A DNA stretch of 64,000 nt from Winogradskyella jejuensis. Lineage in GTDB: Bacteria; Bacteroidota; Bacteroidia; Flavobacteriales; Flavobacteriaceae. How positions within the stretch are numbered: position 1 is the stretch's first letter; every line of letters begins with the position of its first letter. Made by a program: the position numbers and the translations under genes. Under the pieces are notes generated by a model. The model saw nothing but the letters and a program-made list of their open reading frames with translations. It had not been told where the DNA came from and made no database searches. Of this stretch, positions 45,484 through 55,074 are shown piece after piece. Location of the stretch: positions 1,488,001-1,552,000 of the forward strand of contig NZ_FQWS01000001.1 in assembly GCF_900129745.1 (NCBI RefSeq), in the 5' to 3' direction.

Positions 45484-46679
45484 AGACCTGTTTCTGCCAT
45501 CGCAAACGATACAGCAAATGCTATAACACTAACAACTAAGCCTACAATAAAAACAGTATAAGTAGTGCGTAACAGGTTGTACTTTCTATTTAATACTAAG
45601 CCTAAAAAATATAAATCTTTGGTTAAGGAACCGTATAGATAATCTTTGTCTTTCATCATCTCTTGCATTGCCCATTCAAACTCATCGAGTTTCATTTGAT
45701 GAAAGTTTCCAAAAAACAATAAATTCACTTTTTTGTTCGCTACATCTTCTTTAGAAAATTCTCCTTTAGTCACATTAGGTCTAGTAGCCATAACCGATAA
45801 TATAATAGAAGCTACTGTTGATACCATAAAAATTAAGGTAGGATAAATTAAATAGGTATTTGATGGGTTGTCTAGTTTTGGTAATAAATTAGATAGCGCT
45901 ACAGAAATGATAATAGCATTTACAGAGAGTAAAATGTTAGCCTTAGTGTCTGCAATATCACTTAAAGTAATATGATTTTTTAAGGCAACCCTAAACATGG
46001 TTTCTATGCCGCGGTCAGGTAATTCAAGCTTTTCTTTTTTAAATTTTAATTCTGCTTTTTTCTGCTTTAATTTCTCGGTACTCTCCTTAATTTTATTCTG
46101 GCTTTGTATAAGATTGGCTAAGTTTTTTCCCTTTCTACTTTCCCATTTACTAGTTGCTAATGCAGAGTAGAACGTATGGTTAGTTAAAAACTTAATATTC
46201 TCTTCTATCCATTCAGATTTAGAGACTTTTTTGTTAAGAGTTAATTCCCATTCCTTTCTTAGTAATGAGGCGTAATTATCATAGTTTTTACTCGATATGT
46301 GTGCAGAATCAGCATCTCTGATAAGACCTTCGAGTCTTGTTTTTGGCTCGTATGGCATCTCAGTAGCCATTATTATTTTAGAAACAGCTTCAATATCATC
46401 TTCAGAAACAGACTTAGATTTTAAAAATTCCGTAGCAATTTTTACACTTTCATCTTCGTGTCCTTTGATGGTTTTGGTAAACCCAGTGTCGTGAAACCAC
46501 GCGGCTAGAAGAAGCTGTTGTTTTTCGTTATCTGACAAGTCACCGTCTTCAGATAGTTCTTTAGCTTTGCTCACTACGCGTTGTGTATGCGCAAGATTAT
46601 GATACACAAATTTGGCATCTAGATTATCGTTTAAGTAGTGAGTTACAAAGCTCTCAGCGTCTTTTATTAGTGTTTCCAT
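45480..46679 (-). CDS. HD-domain phosphohydrolase fused to Pycsar-effector-like (DUF5706) membrane domain
   Basis: A 399-residue two-part protein. The N-terminal HD domain has the metal ligands His31 (NLAHTQRV), His63-Asp64 (WFHDTGF), His74 (KGHEDES) and Asp122 (RDADSAH). A lysine-rich coiled coil (about 195-222) leads to a membrane domain with helices at about 247-265, 276-297 and 372-393. That domain resembles DUF5706/PycTM, the membrane effector of the Pycsar cyclic-nucleotide defence system. HD domains hydrolyse nucleotides, so a nucleotide signal is plausible but unproven. No nucleotide cyclase is adjacent. Relatives with this architecture appear widespread in Flavobacteriia, so a housekeeping role is an alternative. 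Confidence 0.85.
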   Translation of the reverse strand: METLIKDAESFVTHYLNDNLDAKFVYHNLAHTQRVVSKAKELSEDGDLSDNEKQQLLLAAWFHDTGFTKTIKGHEDESVKIATEFLKSKSVSEDDIEAVSKIIMATEMPYEPKTRLEGLIRDADSAHISSKNYDNYASLLRKEWELTLNKKVSKSEWIEENIKFLTNHTFYSALATSKWESRKGKNLANLIQSQNKIKESTEKLKQKKAELKFKKEKLELPDRGIETMFRVALKNHITLSDIADTKANILLSVNAIIISVALSNLLPKLDNPSNTYLIYPTLIFMVSTVASIILSVMATRPNVTKGEFSKEDVANKKVNLLFFGNFHQMKLDEFEWAMQEMMKDKDYLYGSLTKDLYFLGLVLNRKYNLLRTTYTVFIVGLVVSVIAFAVSFAMAETGL

Positions 46680-46824
46680 AAAAAAGAATTATTCACGAAT
46701 TTAAGAATTATTTATGAGCAAAAAATACCGCATTACGCTAACTTGATAAATTTCAAAGAATTTAGAAAGCATCTTTCAATATTTACGACTATAAAATCTG
46801 ATTAGTAACCAACACATAAACACC

Positions 46825-47106
46825 ATGAAGGCCATCTGGAACAATACAATTATAGCAGAAAGTAACGATACCGTTATCATAGAGGGTAACCATTATTTTC
46901 CTCACAACAGTATAAAGTCACATTATTTTAAGCCAAGTGATACGCACACCGTTTGCCCTTGGAAAGGTACTGCATCTTATTATACATTAAATGTGGAAGG
47001 CAAAGAAAATAAAGACGCAGCATGGTTTTATCCTGAAGTTTCTGAGCTTGCAAAAGGTATAAAGAATAGAGTAGCTTTTTGGCGAGGCGTAACTGTTGAA
47101 GAATAA
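46825..47106 (+). CDS. DUF427 domain-containing protein
   Basis: A 93-residue protein matching DUF427: an A-type start ([26 protein letters not shown]), the signature [19 protein letters not shown] and a closing [21 protein letters not shown]. The family is small and beta-rich with unknown activity. The conserved Cys in CPWKG is visible. It heads a tight run of genes with the hydrolase-OsmC fusion, egtB and egtD. Confidence 0.92.
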   Translation: MKAIWNNTIIAESNDTVIIEGNHYFPHNSIKSHYFKPSDTHTVCPWKGTASYYTLNVEGKENKDAAWFYPEVSELAKGIKNRVAFWRGVTVEE

Positions 47107-47116
47107 TCTAAATAAT

Positions 47117-48337
47117 ATGAAAAGTAAAAAACTTAAGATAGAAAACAGAAAAGGCTTACTTCTTAATGCGCAATTAGAATTGCCAGCTAATCAGAAGCCT
47201 AATTACTACGCTATTTTTGCCCATTGCTTTACATGTAGCAGCAGTTTAAGTGCGGTGCGCCACATAAGTAGAGCACTAACTCAAGATGGTTTTGCAGTTG
47301 TAAGGTTCGATTTTACGGGATTAGGAAGAAGTGAAGGCGAGTTTGCGGATAGTCATTTCTCGGCTAATGTAGAAGATTTAGTCGATGTGCACAGTTACAT
47401 AACTCAACATTTTGAAGCGCCAAGTTTATTGGTTGGTCATTCTCTTGGAGGTGCAGCCGTATTAGTAGCAGCGTCTCAAATAGAAGAAGTCAAAGCTGTG
47501 GCAACAATAGGAGCACCAGCTGATGTAGCACATGTAAAGCATCATTTTTCGCACGGTATCGAAGCTGTAAAAGAAAAAGGTGAAGTAGAAATAAATATTG
47601 GAGGAAGACCGTTTAAAATCAATCAAGGCTTTGTTGAAGCTTTTGATAATACAGATTTACCATCTGTAGTAAGAGAAATGCGAAAACCCATATTGGTCAT
47701 GCATTCACCATTTGATACAATTGTTGCTGTAGAGAATGCAAAAAAGATATACGACAGTGCTTTTCATCCAAAGAGTTTTGTATCTCTAGATAATGCCGAC
47801 CATTTACTAACTCAAGAAAAGGATAGCCAATATGCGGGAGAAGTCATTGGCACTTGGGCAAAACGTTATTTTCCTAAAGTTGAAAATAGAATGTTAGACA
47901 CTCAGGGCGAACAACTTGTTGGGTATCTCAACATAGTAGAAGATAATTTTACTACCTCTATACAAACCAAAAATCATACAATGATTGCTGATGAGCCAGC
48001 GAGTATTGGCGGTGCTGATTTTGGACCTTCACCCTACGAATATCTCAATGCAGCGTTAGCAGCTTGTACGGTAATGACCTTAAAACTATATGCAGAACGA
48101 AAAAAGTGGGATTTAAAAGAAGTCTTTGTGTACATATCTCATTCTCGGAAACACAGTGATGACCTAAAGATTGAAGTTGATAAACCAAAATATTTAGACC
48201 ATATAAGTAAGAAATTGAAATTTGTTGGTAACTTAGATGACCAGCAAAAAGAAAGATTAAAAGAGATTGCCTCGCGCTGCCCAGTCCACAAAACTATTGC
48301 TAGCGAAGTAATTTTTGACACAACGATATTAGAGTAA
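47117..48337 (+). CDS. Bifunctional alpha/beta hydrolase - OsmC family protein
   Basis: A 406-residue fusion. The N-terminal half is an alpha/beta hydrolase with nucleophile elbow [10 protein letters not shown] and catalytic His in the [11 protein letters not shown] region. The C-terminal half (about 255-406) is an OsmC-like peroxidase domain with the cysteines in [14 protein letters not shown] and [11 protein letters not shown]. OsmC/Ohr proteins reduce organic hydroperoxides through such a Cys pair. The ATG at 47117 is chosen over an in-frame TTG 21 nt earlier that overlaps the DUF427 gene. It is 6 nt before egtB. Confidence 0.93.
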   Translation: MKSKKLKIENRKGLLLNAQLELPANQKPNYYAIFAHCFTCSSSLSAVRHISRALTQDGFAVVRFDFTGLGRSEGEFADSHFSANVEDLVDVHSYITQHFEAPSLLVGHSLGGAAVLVAASQIEEVKAVATIGAPADVAHVKHHFSHGIEAVKEKGEVEINIGGRPFKINQGFVEAFDNTDLPSVVREMRKPILVMHSPFDTIVAVENAKKIYDSAFHPKSFVSLDNADHLLTQEKDSQYAGEVIGTWAKRYFPKVENRMLDTQGEQLVGYLNIVEDNFTTSIQTKNHTMIADEPASIGGADFGPSPYEYLNAALAACTVMTLKLYAERKKWDLKEVFVYISHSRKHSDDLKIEVDKPKYLDHISKKLKFVGNLDDQQKERLKEIASRCPVHKTIASEVIFDTTILE

Positions 48338-48343
48338 TAACCT

Positions 48344-49507
48344 GTGGAAGTATTAACAAGCCAACCAACCATAAAAAAAAAATTTTTAGAAATTAGAAAG
48401 CATACCGAAGCTATATGTAGTTCGCTTCAGAAGGATGATTTTTCAGTGCAGCCTGTAGCATTTGTATCGCCACCAAAATGGCATTTGGGACACACTACCT
48501 GGTTTTTTGAGCAATTTGTGCTTTCGGTTTATAAGGAAGACTATACCTTATTTAGCGAAGACTTTGCTTTTTATTTTAATAGTTACTATAATAATGTTGG
48601 CGAACGAATTTTGCGTGTTAATAGAGGTAATATGACGCGTCCTACTACCGATGAAGTTTATAAATATAGAACATACATCAATCATCATTTATCTGAGTTT
48701 TTATCAAACGATGTAGACCAAGGTATTTTAGATTTAGTCGAAATTGGTTTACAGCATGAACAACAACATCAAGAGCTTTTGATGTATGATATTAAATACA
48801 TTTTTGGAAATCAACCCGCATTTCCTGTTTTAGATACAACTGTAGAATTAAAACCTGAAACAACTCACGATTATTTAACCATCAAAGAAGGTCTATATGA
48901 GATAGGTCACAAAGGAAAAGATTTTTGTTTTGATAATGAACAGGGATTACATAAGGTTTATATACACAATTGTGAAATTTCAAAATCCTTGGTCACCAAT
49001 GGTGAATATCTAGAATTTATTGAAGCTGGTGGTTACAGCAATTTTAATCTATGGCATGCTGATGGTTGGGATTGGGTGCAAAATAATAACATACAAGCAC
49101 CAATGTATTGGCATAGAACAGAACAAGGCTACAAACAATATACTCTAAAAGGGCTCAAAGATTTAAATAAAGGTTTACCTGTAAGTCACATAAGTTTCTA
49201 CGAAGCCTGGGCATTTGCAGAATGGAAAGAAATGCGTCTGCCAACCGAGTTTGAGTGGGAAGTTGCATCAAAGCAACTCAATTACGGTCAGCTTTGGGAG
49301 TGGACAAATAGTGCATATTTACCATATCCAAAATATCAAAAAGCCGAAGGAGCCATCGGCGAATATAACGGTAAATTCATGGTTAATACTATGGTTATGC
49401 GTGGTGCATCTATTGCAACTCCAAAAGACCACTCCAGACCAACTTACCGAAACTTTTTTACGCCAGAAACCAGATGGCAATTCTCTGGGATAAGACTCGC
49501 CAAATAG
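48344..49507 (+). CDS. egtB: EgtB-type sulfoxide synthase (ergothioneine biosynthesis)
   Basis: A 387-residue non-heme iron enzyme. An N-terminal DinB-like domain carries the iron-binding histidines His50 (WHLGHTTW), His138 and His142 (LQHEQQHQELL). The C-terminal domain is of the formylglycine-generating-enzyme type (HISFYEAWAFAEW, LPTEFEWEVA, GIRLAK end). EgtB joins a thiol to trimethyl-histidine (hercynine). Start is GTG, 6 nt after the previous stop; no ATG precedes the conserved part. It is 1 nt from egtD. The sulfur donor (cysteine or gamma-glutamyl-cysteine) cannot be read. Confidence 0.92.
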   Translation: MEVLTSQPTIKKKFLEIRKHTEAICSSLQKDDFSVQPVAFVSPPKWHLGHTTWFFEQFVLSVYKEDYTLFSEDFAFYFNSYYNNVGERILRVNRGNMTRPTTDEVYKYRTYINHHLSEFLSNDVDQGILDLVEIGLQHEQQHQELLMYDIKYIFGNQPAFPVLDTTVELKPETTHDYLTIKEGLYEIGHKGKDFCFDNEQGLHKVYIHNCEISKSLVTNGEYLEFIEAGGYSNFNLWHADGWDWVQNNNIQAPMYWHRTEQGYKQYTLKGLKDLNKGLPVSHISFYEAWAFAEWKEMRLPTEFEWEVASKQLNYGQLWEWTNSAYLPYPKYQKAEGAIGEYNGKFMVNTMVMRGASIATPKDHSRPTYRNFFTPETRWQFSGIRLAK

Positions 49508-49508
49508 A

Positions 49509-50447
49509 ATGACAGATACATTTGCAAAAGACGTACTTTCAGGACTCACAGCAGAAAAAAAGTACTTGTCTTCAAAATATTTTTACGACGATAACGGAAG
49601 TCGCATATTTCAAGAGATAATGAATATGCCAGAGTATTATCTCACCGATTCAGAATTCGAAATTCTTTCAATGCAATCTAAACAAATTATAGATGCATTA
49701 AAGTTTTCAGAACCATTTAATATCATAGAGTTGGGAGCAGGAGATGGTTTTAAAACGTTCAAGCTTTTAGAGTATTTAGTCAATCAAAATATAGACTTTA
49801 AATATGTGCCAATAGATATTTCTCAGGAGGCTATCGATATTTTAACTAATCGTCTTAAACAGAGACTACCAAGTTTAAATATAAGACCTAAAGTTGGAGA
49901 TTATTTCGAAATTCTAAAGGTGAATAAAGAAAGTAATTACCCAAGTTTATTGCTTTTTTTAGGCTCAAATATCGGCAACTATAAACAAGAAAGAGCAGTA
50001 GAACTGCTGGAGCTTTTTAACGAGAATATGAAAAATGGAGATAAACTTCTTATTGGTATGGATTTAAAGAAGAATCCTATTATCATCCATAATGCATATT
50101 ACGATAAACATGGTATTACCAAACGCTTTAATCTCAATCTTTTATTAAGAATCAATAGAGAGTTAGATGCTGATTTTAAAATCGATGACTTCGATTTTTA
50201 TTGTCATTATAATCCGGATACAGGCGAGGTGAAAAGTTATATTGTGAGTTTAAGAAATCAAAAAGTTACTATCAAAAAACTCAATAAGACCTTCGATTTT
50301 GGATATAATGAGCTTATTTGGACTGAGCTTTCAAAAAAGTATGACTTGTTAGAAATTAAACAGCTAGCCAATATGGCAAATTTTAAACTCAATAATAACT
50401 TTTTGGATTGTAAACATCTGTTTGCAGATAGTTTGTGGGAAAAATGA
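49509..50447 (+). CDS. egtD: EgtD, L-histidine N-alpha-methyltransferase
   Basis: A 312-residue SAM methyltransferase that trimethylates histidine to hercynine, the first step of ergothioneine synthesis. The N-terminal SSKYFYDDNGSRIFQEIMNMPEYYLTDSE block is typical of EgtD. The SAM motif ELGAGDGFKT and the LLLFLGSNIGN segment follow. The start lies 1 nt after the egtB stop, so the two are coupled. EgtC and EgtE (later steps) are not in this window; other enzymes elsewhere may supply them. Confidence 0.93.
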   Translation: MTDTFAKDVLSGLTAEKKYLSSKYFYDDNGSRIFQEIMNMPEYYLTDSEFEILSMQSKQIIDALKFSEPFNIIELGAGDGFKTFKLLEYLVNQNIDFKYVPIDISQEAIDILTNRLKQRLPSLNIRPKVGDYFEILKVNKESNYPSLLLFLGSNIGNYKQERAVELLELFNENMKNGDKLLIGMDLKKNPIIIHNAYYDKHGITKRFNLNLLLRINRELDADFKIDDFDFYCHYNPDTGEVKSYIVSLRNQKVTIKKLNKTFDFGYNELIWTELSKKYDLLEIKQLANMANFKLNNNFLDCKHLFADSLWEK

Positions 50448-50493
50448 ATTTAAAAATGTAGTATCTTCGAGATGCAAAAAACACTATAAATAA

Positions 50494-53400
50494 ATGAAGC
50501 AATATAACACCTCATTCTTATCAGTTCTAATATTAATATTGCTTAGCAGTTGTGCAACCTTTAATCTACAAAAGGAAACATCAAAAGAAATGTTTTTTCC
50601 TGTTAACAAGGAAATTTTGCATACGTTTTATTTGTTAGGCGATGCCGGAAATTCAGAACTTGGAGAAACCGATAAAGCTATCGTAGATTTTGGTAAGGCC
50701 TTAAGCAAGGCAGATGAAAATAGTACAGCAATTTTCTTAGGTGACAATATCTATCCAGTCGGGTTTAATTCTAAAAATAAAAAGAAAGAGGAATTATCAG
50801 AACATCGAATTAAGGTTCAGACAGAAATAGCAAAAGATTTTAAAGGACGACCAATTTTTATTCCTGGTAATCACGATTGGTATAGCAAAGTGAAAGGCTT
50901 AAAAAGACAAGAGAAATTTGTTGAGGATGAGCTTGGCAAAAACACCTTTTTGCCAGAAGATGGATGCCCAATCGAAGATATAGAGATTTCAGACGATATT
51001 GTGTTGATTATAATAGATTCGCATTGGTATATTACCAATTGGGATAATCATCCGACCATAAATGATGATTGTGAAATTAAAACACGTGCAGATTTTTTAG
51101 AAGAATTAGGAAGCGAAATAAAGAAAGCTAGAGGGAAAACAACGATAATCGCTTTGCACCATCCAATGTTTAATAACGGTTCTCATGGCGGGCAATATTC
51201 GCTAAAAAGCAACTTAAAACCTGTCCCTGTTATTGGCACTCTTAAAAACTTAGCAAAAAAAACAGGAGGTATCATCAATGTAGACTTGCAAAACAAGATG
51301 TACAATGAGCTTAAAAAACGAGTGGTTAGTCTAGCACGACAAAACGATAAAGCTATTTTTGTTTCTGGGCACGAGCATAATCTTCAGTATATCGTTAACA
51401 ATAATCTACCACAGATAATTAGTGGTTCTGGCTCTAAAAAAAGTGCAACACGTCTAATTGGCAATGGACAATTTGCTTATGGCGCCAATGGCTATGCTAG
51501 ATTAGATGTGTTTAAAGACGGCTCGTCATTTGTGCGTTTTTACGAAGCAGAAAATGAAGATGTTGTATTTCAAACACAAGTGCTAAAACCCAATAGAGAT
51601 ATTGACTTAACCCAATATCCAGATACGTTTCCTCAACAAAAAACAGCGTCGATTTATACAGATGAAGAAGTAGAAAAATCTGGATTTCATAAGTTTTTAT
51701 GGGGTGACAGATATAGAAAACAATTTGGAACAAAAGTTAAAGCACCTACTGTTAACTTAGATACGCTTTTTGGTGGTGTTATCCCTGTAAGAAAAGGTGG
51801 AGGAAATCAATCTAAATCTTTACGTTTAGAAGATAAGCAAGGGCGACAATATGTAATGAGAGCTTTAAAAAAACAAGCATCTCAATACCTGCAAGCCATT
51901 GTTTTTAAGGATAAATACATAGACGATAAGCTAGATGGCGGTTTTGCCGAATCGTTATTGTTAGATGTATTTACCGGAGCACACCCTTATGCGCCATTTG
52001 TTGTGGGAGATTTAGCAGATGCCATAGGCGTATACCATACAAATCCGGTTTTATATTATGTGCCTAAGCAAAAGGCTTTGGCTGGATTTAATAACGATTT
52101 TGGTGATGAGTTGTATATGATTGAAGAACATACCTCTGAAGGGCACGACGACAAAGCCAGTTTTGGTTTCCAAAACGAGCTAGAGGATACTAGAGATATG
52201 ATAAAAAAGCGTCATAAAGATGAAGATATTGTTATAGACGAAGCCTCGTACATAAAGGCACGGTTATTCGACATGCTCATTGGCGATTGGGATAGGCATC
52301 AAGACCAATGGCGTTGGATAGAATTTAAAGAGAACGGAAAAAAAGTGTATCGACCATTACCAAGAGACAGAGACCAAGCATTTTCTAAAATGAGTGATGG
52401 ATTTTTGCTTACTGCTGCCGTTAATCTCATTCCGACTGCTGGATTGCTTCGAGAATACGACGAAGAACTTAAAAATGTAAGACGTATCAATGTGGAGCCC
52501 TATCCGCTGGATATGGAATTAATTCAGCAATCAGATAAATCAGTCTGGGATGCCCAAGTAAAATACATTCAAGATAATATTACAGATGAGGTCATCGAAA
52601 AAGCATTTTTAAATTTTCCTCCAGAAGTAAGAGATAACGATGCCGAAGAAATTAAAAGATTATTAAAAGCGAGACGAAAAAATCTTCAAAATATTTCAGA
52701 CAGGTATTACGATGTTATTAATAGATATTCGGTAATCAAAGGAACAAACAAGGATGATTGGTTTGATATTGAAAGACTGCCAGAAGGAAAAACCAAAATA
52801 ACAGCGTACAGAATTAAAGATGATAAGAAGGCAGACATCTTTCACGAGCGTACATATAGTAAGGATGAAACTAAGGAAATATGGGTTTATGCCTTAGACG
52901 ACGATGACGTGTTTCATGTGCATGGCGATGGCGACCGCCTTATAAAAATTAGACTTATCGGTGGGCAAAATAACGATGTCTATGATATTCAAAACGGAAA
53001 GAAAATTAAATTCTACGATTACAAATCCAAAAAGAATACCATAGTTACTAATAAGGGCACAAAAAAGCTCACTGATGATTACGAAACTAATGTTTATAAT
53101 TATAAAAAGCTAAAAAACAATACGTTACAGACCTTGCCTGCTATTGGGTTTAATCCAGATGATGGCTTTAGTTTGGGTTTTGCAAGTACATTTACAAATT
53201 ATGCTTTTGAGCGTAATCCTTTTTCTTCACGTCATACCATTACTGGAGGTTACTTTTTTGCCACTAGTGGTTTTGATTTTGCGTATTCTGGAGAGTTCGC
53301 AAATGTTGTAGGGTCATCTAATTTAAAGATAGATGCCAAATTTACGAGTCCTAATTTTGCTCGAAACTTTTTTGGCTTTGGAAACAGTACACCAAACTTA

Positions 53401-54189
53401 GAACCAGATAATGATAATATAGATTTAGATTTCAATCGTGTAAAAATTAGAACACTATCAGTTGCGCCATCTCTAGTATGGAAATCACAATATGGTTCAA
53501 TGTTTCAAGTGGGAGCTACTTATGAATCTAACGAAGTTGAGCGTACGTCAGGGCGATTTTTAGAATCTATAACTGCAGCTAACGACCAAGTTTTTGATAA
53601 GCAAGACTTCTATGGAGCCTTCGCAAAGTTTGTATATGATGTTAAAGACAATGAGAACTTCCCAACTTTAGGTATGTTGTTCTCGTTGGAAACAGGTTTT
53701 AAGAATAATGTGAGTACTTCCAAAGGGTTTAGTTATCTAATCCCAGAATTAGGATTTGATTACAAATTGACCAATCGCGGTACGGTAGTTTTAGCAACAA
53801 AACTCCGAAGCCAACTAAATTTTGGTGATAATTTTGAATTTTTTCAAGCAGCAACCCTTGGGGATACAGAAAGTCTTAGAGGTTACAGAAGAGAACGTTT
53901 TGCTGGTAAACGCTCATTTGTTCAGAGTACAGATTTACGTTTTAATTTAAGACGAAAATCATCTAACTTTCTTCCGTTTAATATCGGGTTTTATGGCGGG
54001 TTTGATTACGGACGCATATGGGTAGATGATAATAGAACACTAAGTACGACTTTTAATCAAAACCAATGGAACACTTCTGTTGGAGGTGGTTTGTTTTTTA
54101 GCGCTTACAGTATGATTACAGGAAATCTTTCTGCTTTCAGTAGCGATGATGGTTTGCGATTAGCCTTTAGGTTAGGTTTTGGCTTTTAA
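50494..54189 (+). CDS. Lipoprotein fusing metallophosphatase, kinase-like region and Omp85-like barrel
   Basis: A 1231-residue lipoprotein (lipobox LSSC, Cys20). Residues about 44-350 are a calcineurin-type phosphatase with Asp50 (LLGDAG), GDN 83-85, GNHD 125-128, HH 222-223 and GHEH 292-295. Residues about 425-640 look like a kinase-type fold: a Gly-rich turn (RKGGGNQSK), Lys459/460 (YVMRALKK), Glu486, a DWDRHQDQW segment (598-606) and PRDRDQAF (623-630), similar in form to FAM20/CotH-type motifs. From about 880 to the final Phe is a beta-barrel of the Omp85 type with SLRGYRRERFAG. The kinase reading is my inference. The barrel should sit in the outer membrane with the phosphatase attached to it. 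Substrate unknown. Confidence 0.82.
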   Translation: MKQYNTSFLSVLILILLSSCATFNLQKETSKEMFFPVNKEILHTFYLLGDAGNSELGETDKAIVDFGKALSKADENSTAIFLGDNIYPVGFNSKNKKKEELSEHRIKVQTEIAKDFKGRPIFIPGNHDWYSKVKGLKRQEKFVEDELGKNTFLPEDGCPIEDIEISDDIVLIIIDSHWYITNWDNHPTINDDCEIKTRADFLEELGSEIKKARGKTTIIALHHPMFNNGSHGGQYSLKSNLKPVPVIGTLKNLAKKTGGIINVDLQNKMYNELKKRVVSLARQNDKAIFVSGHEHNLQYIVNNNLPQIISGSGSKKSATRLIGNGQFAYGANGYARLDVFKDGSSFVRFYEAENEDVVFQTQVLKPNRDIDLTQYPDTFPQQKTASIYTDEEVEKSGFHKFLWGDRYRKQFGTKVKAPTVNLDTLFGGVIPVRKGGGNQSKSLRLEDKQGRQYVMRALKKQASQYLQAIVFKDKYIDDKLDGGFAESLLLDVFTGAHPYAPFVVGDLADAIGVYHTNPVLYYVPKQKALAGFNNDFGDELYMIEEHTSEGHDDKASFGFQNELEDTRDMIKKRHKDEDIVIDEASYIKARLFDMLIGDWDRHQDQWRWIEFKENGKKVYRPLPRDRDQAFSKMSDGFLLTAAVNLIPTAGLLREYDEELKNVRRINVEPYPLDMELIQQSDKSVWDAQVKYIQDNITDEVIEKAFLNFPPEVRDNDAEEIKRLLKARRKNLQNISDRYYDVINRYSVIKGTNKDDWFDIERLPEGKTKITAYRIKDDKKADIFHERTYSKDETKEIWVYALDDDDVFHVHGDGDRLIKIRLIGGQNNDVYDIQNGKKIKFYDYKSKKNTIVTNKGTKKLTDDYETNVYNYKKLKNNTLQTLPAIGFNPDDGFSLGFASTFTNYAFERNPFSSRHTITGGYFFATSGFDFAYSGEFANVVGSSNLKIDAKFTSPNFARNFFGFGNSTPNLEPDNDNIDLDFNRVKIRTLSVAPSLVWKSQYGSMFQVGATYESNEVERTSGRFLESITAANDQVFDKQDFYGAFAKFVYDVKDNENFPTLGMLFSLETGFKNNVSTSKGFSYLIPELGFDYKLTNRGTVVLATKLRSQLNFGDNFEFFQAATLGDTESLRGYRRERFAGKRSFVQSTDLRFNLRRKSSNFLPFNIGFYGGFDYGRIWVDDNRTLSTTFNQNQWNTSVGGGLFFSAYSMITGNLSAFSSDDGLRLAFRLGFGF

Positions 54190-54192
54190 TGG

Positions 54193-55038
54193 TTATTCAA
54201 TTGTAAACTCATACAAATTACCACCATCAACACCTAAATATTCATCGGCAATATAGAGTGTGCTGTCGTTTTTAAAAGCCACACTTTCCTTTTGAGAGTT
54301 GTAGTCAAATTTATAACGTTTGTACTCAGACTTAAAAAAAGAAGTTTTATTTAATTCATTAAAAATGTAAACCGAATTTTCGGTCAAAAGCGCAAGCATA
54401 TCGCCATTATCATTAATATCTGCTGAGGTTACCCAACATTCAGATTCGTTGCAAGTGTTAAAGGTGTCTAACAATTTAGCTTTGTAGGTGCCAGCTTTAG
54501 AAGGAAGCAGGTATAAATTTGTTTTTCCTTTTTCCTTAAGCGAGCGACTTTTAGTAAAGAGATAAAGATTGTTCTCCAAAAAGAAAAATGCCTCACAGTC
54601 AAAATGGCGGTCCTTCTTTTTCGGAGGAAATTTTTTCTGTTCAGGATAGGTAAACGAAATAATTTCGGGTTTAATTGCAGTTTTTTCAGAAGCTAAGTCT
54701 GAAGCTTTTATTTTGTAAATAGAAAGTCCTTTGCTGTCGTTATCGTTATTTCCAAAATTACCAATGTAAATATTACCTCTTTTGTCCGCAGTTAAATCTT
54801 CCCAATCTCTATTTTTTTCTTCAATAGTAATTGATTTTTTAATGGTTCCTTTATAATCTAAGCCATACAAGATTGGCGCATTTCCACTGTCATTAACCAT
54901 CCAAATAAGATTGTTTTTGGTGTCTGGAGCAATGCCAGAAACTTCGTTGAGTTCTAAAGGTAAATCGGCAATAACTTTGAGGTTTCCAGTGTCGCAACTA
55001 AAAAAAGGAAGTATTAAAATGAAAAGTAATTTGCGCAT
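54193..55038 (-). CDS. Lipoprotein of beta-propeller type, unknown function
   Basis: A 281-residue lipoprotein (lipobox FFSC, Cys15). The repeated beta-strand pattern suggests a small propeller: LNEVSGIAPDTKNNLIWMVNDSG, NIYIGNFGNND, CEAFFFLENNLYLFTKSR, NGDMLALLTENSVYIF, STLYIADEYLGVDGG. The SGIA start resembles SdiA-regulated and NHL-type propellers. No catalytic motif is seen. It converges with the large barrel lipoprotein with only 3 nt between stops. Confidence 0.65.
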   Translation of the reverse strand: MRKLLFILILPFFSCDTGNLKVIADLPLELNEVSGIAPDTKNNLIWMVNDSGNAPILYGLDYKGTIKKSITIEEKNRDWEDLTADKRGNIYIGNFGNNDNDSKGLSIYKIKASDLASEKTAIKPEIISFTYPEQKKFPPKKKDRHFDCEAFFFLENNLYLFTKSRSLKEKGKTNLYLLPSKAGTYKAKLLDTFNTCNESECWVTSADINDNGDMLALLTENSVYIFNELNKTSFFKSEYKRYKFDYNSQKESVAFKNDSTLYIADEYLGVDGGNLYEFTIE

Positions 55039-55074
55039 AGGTACTTAATTATTTAGGCTTAAATTTACAGCGAT

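Noticed and set aside
45480..46679. A complete Pycsar defence operon
   Set aside because: A PycC-type uridylate/cytidylate cyclase gene is absent; neighbours are a GAF protein and a DUF427 cassette.
49215..49493. 92-residue plus-strand frame inside egtB
   Set aside because: It lies wholly in the egtB coding region in another frame and shows no recognisable domain.
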